The translations under genes were made by a program, and so were the position numbers. Positions 27,701 to 32,623 of a stretch of 48,304 nt of DNA are shown one piece after another; position 1 is the stretch's first letter, and each line of letters starts with the position of its first letter. The stretch lies in the IMG/VR virus record IMGVR_UViG_3300046820_000683, positions 1 to 48,304 of that record. The stretch is one strand, 5' to 3'. This stretch comes from a virus. Under the pieces are notes generated by a model. It was not told the origin of the DNA, searched no databases, and was given only the letters and a program-made list of their open reading frames with translations.

Positions 27701-28773
27701 TGACCTGGATTGCCAACAACCATCATGTAACCATCGTTTGGTTTTACGAAACTAAATGCATTAGGTGTGGTGTTGTCATAATTACTACCAGCAAAACCAA
27801 AGTCTGCATAGTTAATATTGTCAGTACCATTATCAGCAGTCAAAACAAAGTCGCTTGTACCTTTATCTGATAGGTTTTGTTGGTTAACTTGTGAATAAAA
27901 ATCTGATGTGCCAGTAAACTGTGCAATCAGGTTAGGTAATATTTGGTATGAACCTGTACCAACAGCAAGTCTTTGGAAGACATTCGCTTGACCAGGTACA
28001 GTCAATGAACCTGCAACAGTAATTGATGTTGTGTTCGCTAATGCTGCGTTTGCTTTTGCATATGCAGAGTTTGCTTGTAGTTGACCCGCTGCAGCACTTG
28101 CTCTGGCAAAATCATCTGCTGCAGAACCAAGTGATAAATTATTTGCAAATGCAAATGCAGATTCAGCGTAAGTGCGAACATATGCAATGTCTGTATTTTG
28201 TTTAGAATCAACACCTTGTATATTAGTAATATTCAACGCATTTGTATTTGCTTGGTCAAAAGCCTTGCCTGCAAATATTAATGTGTTGGTGATATTAGTA
28301 TTTTGTGTTAAATTTACACCTTGCAGTACGGTGATATTTTGTGTGTTGTTGTTTGCAGTAACGAATGACGCATTTGCTTGTGTTAAGGCTCCGTTAGCAT
28401 ACAAAGATGCACTAGCTGCGTTAGATATTGCTGTGTTTGCCTGAGTAAAAGCAGAATTGGCATACACACCGGTTGTATTTTGACTGGCATATGCAGAGTT
28501 TGCTCTCAGAAAGGATGCGTTTGAGTAAACAAATGGCGCCGCAGCAGTTACTTGAATTGTACTGTCGCCTGTAAATCTTACCTCTGGAAATTCACCAAGA
28601 GTTGCAGCACGTGTGGCAATTAAATTGACCGAGTTATTTCCATCTAGGAAGAATAACTTACCATCCATTATGTTAATTGCTAATTCACCGGGAATGAGAG
28701 TACTTCTCAGTGGTTGATTGCCACCGGTATTTGAATAGTATAACTGAATCGGGGTTGAATTGGCTTGTGCCAT
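24724..28773 (-). CDS. Long tail-fibre shaft with FYHSS C-terminal domain (cassette A)
   Basis: A 1349-residue fibre shaft. The N-terminal adaptor (about 1-55) contains TPIQLYYSNTGGNQPLRSTL and GELAINIMDGKLFFLD, the GELA-type anchor widespread in phage fibres. Alanine-core heptads fill much of the rest, with a DDFAR motif, QGVNLTQNTNI insertions and polar SQNTTGVYAN units. Beta modules are a KPNDGYMMVVG domain (about 271-394), a LTDSLIYLADGN...VDIGFTG domain (about 481-557) and GDGTTTSFVL (about 961-1017). The C-terminal domain (about 1245-1349, IFYHSSIAANMTANFTNV) is paralogous to that of 7208-7963. It carries an exact 74-bp internal repeat. Upstream are CTAAATA and an AAGG Shine-Dalgarno 5 bases from the ATG. 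Confidence 0.88.
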   Translation of the reverse strand: MAQANSTPIQLYYSNTGGNQPLRSTLIPGELAINIMDGKLFFLDGNNSVNLIATRAATLGEFPEVRFTGDSTIQVTAAAPFVYSNASFLRANSAYASQNTTGVYANSAFTQANTAISNAASASLYANGALTQANASFVTANNNTQNITVLQGVNLTQNTNITNTLIFAGKAFDQANTNALNITNIQGVDSKQNTDIAYVRTYAESAFAFANNLSLGSAADDFARASAAAGQLQANSAYAKANAALANTTSITVAGSLTVPGQANVFQRLAVGTGSYQILPNLIAQFTGTSDFYSQVNQQNLSDKGTSDFVLTADNGTDNINYADFGFAGSNYDNTTPNAFSFVKPNDGYMMVVGNPGQNYGGNVYFGTTGSSAYADIVFIQGSGYDEVARFKNGDKLEVYRPLVANSFTTKDGVNVITYTDTANTYLQTLISGKVSKSGDTITGVLTVSNTTSANALVVTGNVVISQDLRVSGNLYLGGNATTITSNNLTLTDSLIYLADGNPTDLVDIGFTGAYSDGTYKHTGLARDHSDDKWKLFDGVTDEPTTTINFGQATYGTLKVGGLESNTAVIKGVNLFDYANTIHTHANAAFIRANAVVQSVTVVSTNRLTQSATTGNLSIDLASSGVIGGTYSYPEISVDAYGRVTSIGNQTPVTTFNTRSGAVTLSSADVTNALTFTPENASSAVANLALIAGVNSSQNTEISSALEAGLIGQTIGSAAFEQANSAASYANSAFTAANSAGSYANSAFIAANAAYTLSTVAVADALGAGIYANGSFIKANSAYFSQNTTGTYANSAYDQANSAATYANGSFIKANSAYFSQNTTGTYANSAFERANAAFILAQGAYDTANAGVTAAFAFEKANAAFLKANSAYESQNVTGTYANNSYTQANTATNNAAGASLYANGAFIQANAAYSSQNTTGVYANAAYSQANSGTILAQAAFAFANNIAIGSNFLTTLAYKVDSFVGDGTTTSFVLVDAPVGANNITINYNGATVLKSDFTLVNKTVTFSSPPANGAKIEITTAVPLVNEAYFSEATISIQFANDNSNASFLHANSAFNQANSTIGAAAGPSLYANGAFVQANAAFIRANTADSNAISAGSYANSAFSRANTAANDGAGASLYANGAFIQANAAFSSQNTTGTYANSAFTQANTGVTNASTADSKAVSAGSYANSAFAVANSASLYANGAFIQANSAYAAVNSISTSISSSNVVASSVYAGSLFVSGWTTLTETTELVSTKTGGTGTVVHNLNEGTIFYHSSIAANMTANFTNVPTTNERITSVALILDQGNSPFYASVVQIDGASQTIKWLNNQTPTLYPNKTQIETLTLIRVGNAWVVTGQMATYG
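26282..26355 (-). repeat. Exact 74-bp direct repeat, copy 1
   Basis: Identical to 26387-26460 by direct reading, with starts offset by 105 bp (35 codons), so the frame is preserved. It encodes heptad units around SAYFSQNTTGTYANSA. Identity without synonymous change points to a recent in-frame duplication. Confidence 0.85.
26387..26460 (-). repeat. Exact 74-bp direct repeat, copy 2
   Basis: Second copy of the repeat at 26282-26355. The intervening 31 bases encode a different heptad segment. Confidence 0.85.
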
Positions 28774-28802
28774 TGTTACCTTACTCTTAAAATATTATCT
28801 TA

Positions 28803-28809
28803 TATTTAG
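28803..28809 (-). promoter_or_regulatory. Candidate late promoter before cassette A
   Basis: Minus-strand CTAAATA (then TAAGATAATA) overlaps the stop of the 825-residue gene and lies 29 bases before the ATG at 28773. AAGG at 28782-28779 gives a Shine-Dalgarno 5 bases from the start. Confidence 0.4.
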
Positions 28810-31283
28810 AACATACCACCAGAAATCAAATTGGCCTGGAGTGTACCACCCAAAATTATATTACCTGTTGCGCCGATACCGCCATCAACGACAATTGTAC
28901 CTGATGTGGTGTTAGTGGAAGCAATCTGTGAATTGGCCACGATTGCACCAAAATTACCTAGACTTGAACCTGCTGTACCCGATACAGTGAATGATGCACC
29001 AGTATCACTTGCAAGAGAAATTGCACCACCTTCTGCGGAAATTGATGCGCCACCCAAGTCAATTGTGTTGCCAGCAATCCACAATTTTTTCCATCGTCTT
29101 GTGGGAGAACCCAAATCATATGTTACGTTAGCAGCAGGCAAGAAATGTGTTGCGTATGTATTTGCCTGTAACGTGGTTTGACCCTGTACTGTCAATGCAC
29201 CTGTTATGGTACCACCAGACAGTGGCAATGCGTTGTTTGCAACCACAAATGCAGCATTCGCCTGTACAAATGCACCATTAGCATACAAAGCACCAGAGTT
29301 TGCAGTCGCATATCCTGCTTGCGAAAAGGTGGTTAGATTAGTAATTGTGGTATTTTGAAATGTATTGATGTTTGTCAACTCAATTACATTTGAACCGTTG
29401 GTGTTCGCAGCATTGAATGCTGCTTGTGCATGGCTCTGTGCAGCATTTGCTCTTAAGAATGCACCATTGGCGTATAAACCAGCTGAGTTTGCCGCAGCAT
29501 ATGCAGAGTTGGCATACGTACCAGTTACATTCTGACTTGTATATGATGCATTAGCCTGTATAAACGCACCATTGGCATACAAACTGGCAGACACAGAGTT
29601 GTTTGCGGTTGTATTTGCAAAACTATATACGGCATTAGCCTGTATAAACGCACCATTGGCATATAATCCAGCTGATGTGGCATTTGCGGATACAGTATTT
29701 GAACTTGTGAATGCTGCGTTAGCTCTTGCAAAGGCACTATTTGCATATAAACTTGCTGATGTTACCGTATTTGCAGTAATGAAAGCCGCATTGGCCTGTA
29801 CGAATGCACCGTTGGAATACAGTTGTGACGAATCTGCTTTGAAAAAGGCAACGTTCGCAGTATCTCTTGCAAACTGGTCTGTTGTTACTGGTGTGGCACC
29901 AGTATTTGCCTTATCAAATGCAGCATTTGCATGTGCATATGCTCTGTTGGCACTTATTTGAGCTGTTGCACCTGTGTCATACGCAACACCAGTTAAAATT
30001 TCAACGTTGTTCGCCGCAGCAAATGCACTATTTGCTCTAGTGAATGCTGAGTTTGCATAAGAGCCAGCTACAGTTATGTTATTGGCATTTGTATTGCCTG
30101 ATGCAAACGCTGCATTGGCTTGTATAAATGCAGATACTGCTAATGTACCACCAGAAGATGCTGCATTGGCAGCTGCATATGCTGAATTGGCATAAGAACT
30201 AGCTGCCAACGCATTGGTTATTGCAGTGTTCGCCTGTGTGAATGCTGCGTTCGACTGTACAAATGCACCGTTGGCATATAAACCAGCACTTGTAGCATTA
30301 TTGGATGCTGTATTTGCCTGATTAAAAGAAGATGTTATGAACGGTTGTGCATTAATACCACCAACAAATATGTTATTTGCAACAACATTGCCCTTAAAGG
30401 TAGATGCATATACGTTTGCATATGCAAATGATGGGTTTGCAATATTAATTAGGTTGTTGGATGTTATCCTTGCAGTATAACCTTGAAAGAATAAAAATTC
30501 TTTTAAATTAGGATCACGGATTATACCTGCTGCGACATTTCCTGTGCCGGTATTATATTGACCAACAATACCAATGTCAACAGCATCTGTTGTGTTGTTG
30601 TTTGCAAGGTGAATTAAAGAATCGTTTACATATACATCGGTTGCAGTAACAGTAAATGTGTTACCTAAAACTGTCAATGAACCTGTTACAGAAAGGTCAC
30701 TTGTGACATTCAAAGAACCTGTTATTGTACCACCAGTATTTGCGATTGCACTATTTGCCTTGTTGAATGCTGCACCAGCAAAAGTGTTTACCGCAGAAAT
30801 AGCACCGTTTTGGTACGCATCAATATTGGATAATTCTATTACACCTGCGCCTGCACTGTTGGCAGCCGCAAATGCTGCATTGGCCTGAACGAAAGCTGAT
30901 TGAGCAACAGCGCCTGTGTTGGCCGCATTGAAAGCTGCCTGTGCTAATGTTGTTGCTGTGTTTGCTTGTGTGTAACCGGCATTCGCATGTCTGAATGATG
31001 AGTTGGCCTGTAAGAAAGCTGAATTAACTGTTGCGCTTGTGCCTGCCGCATTAGCGGTATCATATGCAAGTTGTGCAACGTTTGCTGCTGAGTTGGCTCT
31101 ATTGTATGCACCTATTGTTAGGCCAACAAAGTTATTACCACCAATTGCACGAACTTCCTGTGCAGTATTGCCAATATAGAGTGTATCATTTACGAAAGAA
31201 TAAGCTAACTGACCGTCAAACAGGAATGCCGGTTTAGTATTTGCATAAGACCTTAATATCTGTATGGTACTGGTATTTGCCAT
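28806..31283 (-). CDS. Tail-fibre shaft with GELA-type anchor and RRWKKLW domain
   Basis: An 825-residue fibre protein. The N-terminus (TIQILRSYANTKPAFLFDGQ, then LAYSFVNDTLYIG and IGG) is the exT4 fibre anchor module related to that of 24724-28773. Alanine-core heptads follow, with QNGAI and QNTTI breaks near residues 160 and 640. A VNDSLIHLANNN...VDIGIVG module occupies about 194-261 and a TTDQFAR restart lies near residue 470. The C-terminal part (about 700-825) contains YDLGSPTRRWKKLWIAGNTI and DLGGASIS, a module common at the distal part of fibre subunits, and ends LISGGMF. It may be a proximal shaft to which later-encoded fibres attach (inference). Its ATG overlaps the stop of the preceding small gene. 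Confidence 0.85.
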   Translation of the reverse strand: MANTSTIQILRSYANTKPAFLFDGQLAYSFVNDTLYIGNTAQEVRAIGGNNFVGLTIGAYNRANSAANVAQLAYDTANAAGTSATVNSAFLQANSSFRHANAGYTQANTATTLAQAAFNAANTGAVAQSAFVQANAAFAAANSAGAGVIELSNIDAYQNGAISAVNTFAGAAFNKANSAIANTGGTITGSLNVTSDLSVTGSLTVLGNTFTVTATDVYVNDSLIHLANNNTTDAVDIGIVGQYNTGTGNVAAGIIRDPNLKEFLFFQGYTARITSNNLINIANPSFAYANVYASTFKGNVVANNIFVGGINAQPFITSSFNQANTASNNATSAGLYANGAFVQSNAAFTQANTAITNALAASSYANSAYAAANAASSGGTLAVSAFIQANAAFASGNTNANNITVAGSYANSAFTRANSAFAAANNVEILTGVAYDTGATAQISANRAYAHANAAFDKANTGATPVTTDQFARDTANVAFFKADSSQLYSNGAFVQANAAFITANTVTSASLYANSAFARANAAFTSSNTVSANATSAGLYANGAFIQANAVYSFANTTANNSVSASLYANGAFIQANASYTSQNVTGTYANSAYAAANSAGLYANGAFLRANAAQSHAQAAFNAANTNGSNVIELTNINTFQNTTITNLTTFSQAGYATANSGALYANGAFVQANAAFVVANNALPLSGGTITGALTVQGQTTLQANTYATHFLPAANVTYDLGSPTRRWKKLWIAGNTIDLGGASISAEGGAISLASDTGASFTVSGTAGSSLGNFGAIVANSQIASTNTTSGTIVVDGGIGATGNIILGGTLQANLISGGMF

Positions 31284-31504
31284 TAAAAGAATCCGTTATC
31301 AATTGTAAGAATTTCGGCAGTAGCAGGACCGACCACAAAACTATTTGTGTTTGCACGATAAATGATTGGAAAACCATCTTGTGCGTTAGTCAAACTTAAA
31401 TCAGAAGCACTCTTTAACGTTCTGGTACCATAACTCAATGATGTTACGGACGGATTGTTTTGTCCTATCGTAACACGTACTGTTGATGGAGGTGTTGTTG
31501 CCAT
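31283..31504 (-). CDS. Small conserved fibre-locus protein
   Basis: A 73-residue protein: TVRVTIGQNNPSVTSLSYGT, RTLKSASDLSLTNAQDGFPI, IYRANTNSFVV and a C-terminal ILTIDNGFF. The V-R-V-T-x-G, L-x-x-A-x-D-G and I/V-Y-R pattern ending in D-x-G-F/T-F resembles small proteins near fibre genes in exT4 phages (from memory, unverified). No function is known to me. It lies one base from the preceding gene and overlaps the following shaft gene by TAATG, so it is translated together with that fibre and may be an anchor or trimerisation element. Confidence 0.65.
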   Translation of the reverse strand: MATTPPSTVRVTIGQNNPSVTSLSYGTRTLKSASDLSLTNAQDGFPIIYRANTNSFVVGPATAEILTIDNGFF

Positions 31505-31505
31505 T

Positions 31506-31859
31506 TTAGAACCTTGTTACTCTAGGTGAAACATCCATGGTGCCTTCCAATACACGAATGACTGTATTTGCAGTTCCAGGTACACCAGGAATAGAAATAG
31601 CCGCATCATATAGGTAACGACCTGGTGCAATGTTTGCGGTTGTTGATGAGGAAAGGGACAGTGCAATTGTTCCTGATGTTACATCAATCGTGCTTGTGAA
31701 TTCCGCAGTTGTGTTTGCAGAATAATAAGACTTTCTTATCTGACTTTTGGCTGTTGCGCCAGTCAAATCATAGTTGTTGCCATATACATCATCCAGTGCA
31801 ATTGAAATTTCAAATGTAGCACCTTGTTCTAAGTATAAATTTTGATATCCTGCGGCCAT
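31506..31859 (-). CDS. Conserved 117-residue structural accessory protein
   Basis: A beta-rich protein starting MAAGYQNLYLEQGATFEISI, then YDLTGATAKSQIRKSYYSAN, SGTIALSLSSSTTANIAPGR and YLYDAAISI, ending DVSPRVTRF. The pattern EQGATF...DLTGxTAxxQxRKSYYS...TIxLSL...TAxIxxGRYxYD is typical of a small phage structural family found near tail and baseplate genes. Its role is not established, but a small Ig-like or baseplate-decoration fold is plausible. It starts the cluster of three genes that leads into the 825-residue shaft, behind a candidate late promoter ATAAATACC and an AAGG Shine-Dalgarno 6 bases from the ATG. Confidence 0.65.
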   Translation of the reverse strand: MAAGYQNLYLEQGATFEISIALDDVYGNNYDLTGATAKSQIRKSYYSANTTAEFTSTIDVTSGTIALSLSSSTTANIAPGRYLYDAAISIPGVPGTANTVIRVLEGTMDVSPRVTRF

Positions 31860-31874
31860 TTTTTACCTTTTTTA

Positions 31875-31883
31875 GGTATTTAT
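31875..31883 (-). promoter_or_regulatory. Candidate T4-type late promoter
   Basis: Minus-strand ATAAATACC sits between the stop of 31883-32623 and the ATG at 31859. It is the best match in the window to the T4 late element TATAAATA (seven of eight with the preceding A). TAAATACCT is shared with the promoter candidate before gp13. AAGG at 31869-31866 is the Shine-Dalgarno. Confidence 0.5.
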
Positions 31884-32623
31884 TATCTTAATTCAAACCA
31901 TTTTACTCCAGTTGCACCACTATATGTTGCATCATATGTTGCACCATCAGGAACAATAAATGAAGCTATACCGGTACGTCTAGAATCTCCACCGGCACCA
32001 CCAGCGGCGAAAACAATTTCCTGGCCTTGACAATTAGCCCTCATAAGAAAACCAGCTTCTTGGCCAGCACTGCGTACCATTACCATGATTGCTCTACCGG
32101 TACTGTTTGTGTAAGTAGTTCCTAATGTTCTACTTGAAGTTACATCTCTCCACATTTGGTTTCCACCAAATCCAGATGGAACAGTCACAGCTCCCGTGCT
32201 TCCATTAACTGACGTTACACCACCATTGCCTGCGGTTGTTGCAGTAGTTGCGCTGCCTGCGCTTGTTGCATAATTAACACTTTTATTGGCATCTGCTGTG
32301 TTATCCACATTACCTAGACCAACCTTAGACTTTGACAATGTTAACCAAGTAGGATCGGAATAAGATCCATTTGTATATACACCGTTTGTAACTGTTCCAG
32401 AATTACCGGTGATGTTAACGCCATATGTTTGGTTGTTTGCTACCTGCGTTGCAGAAATAGTACCAGTCAACTGTGAGGTTGCAATACTTGGTGTTGCGTT
32501 GCCTGCATATGTCAAACGACCTTGTGCATCAACTGTAAATACTGCCTGTTGTGATGAACCACCATATGTTGCTGGTGTTACTGCGGTGTCTGCCAGTACC
32601 GATGGTTTTACTTTTGTTGTCAT
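31883..32623 (-). CDS. Tail-fibre protein with GLGNVDNT repeats and tip domain
   Basis: A 246-residue fibre protein. The N-terminal half has a VDAQGRLTYAGNATPSIATS module and the LSKSKVGLGNVDNTADANKS motif, both frequent in phage fibres. A Ser/Thr/Ala-rich linker (ATSAGSATTATTAGNGGVTS) precedes a C-terminal domain with MWRDVTSSRTLGTTYTNSTG, RAIMVMVRSAGQEAGFLM and WFELR, a small beta tip also found at fibre ends of other phages. The start overlaps the end of the S74 fibre gene (ATGA, 32620-32623), which suggests co-translation and perhaps physical association. Receptor binding is an inference from the tip-like domain. Confidence 0.75.
   Translation of the reverse strand: MTTKVKPSVLADTAVTPATYGGSSQQAVFTVDAQGRLTYAGNATPSIATSQLTGTISATQVANNQTYGVNITGNSGTVTNGVYTNGSYSDPTWLTLSKSKVGLGNVDNTADANKSVNYATSAGSATTATTAGNGGVTSVNGSTGAVTVPSGFGGNQMWRDVTSSRTLGTTYTNSTGRAIMVMVRSAGQEAGFLMRANCQGQEIVFAAGGAGGDSRRTGIASFIVPDGATYDATYSGATGVKWFELR

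Noticed and set aside
24721-28773. Possible programmed frameshift joining the cassette A shaft and adhesin
   Set aside because: The shaft has a clean stop two bases before a well-supported ATG, the paralogous pair is separated by 19 bases, and no slippery heptamer was seen at the junction.
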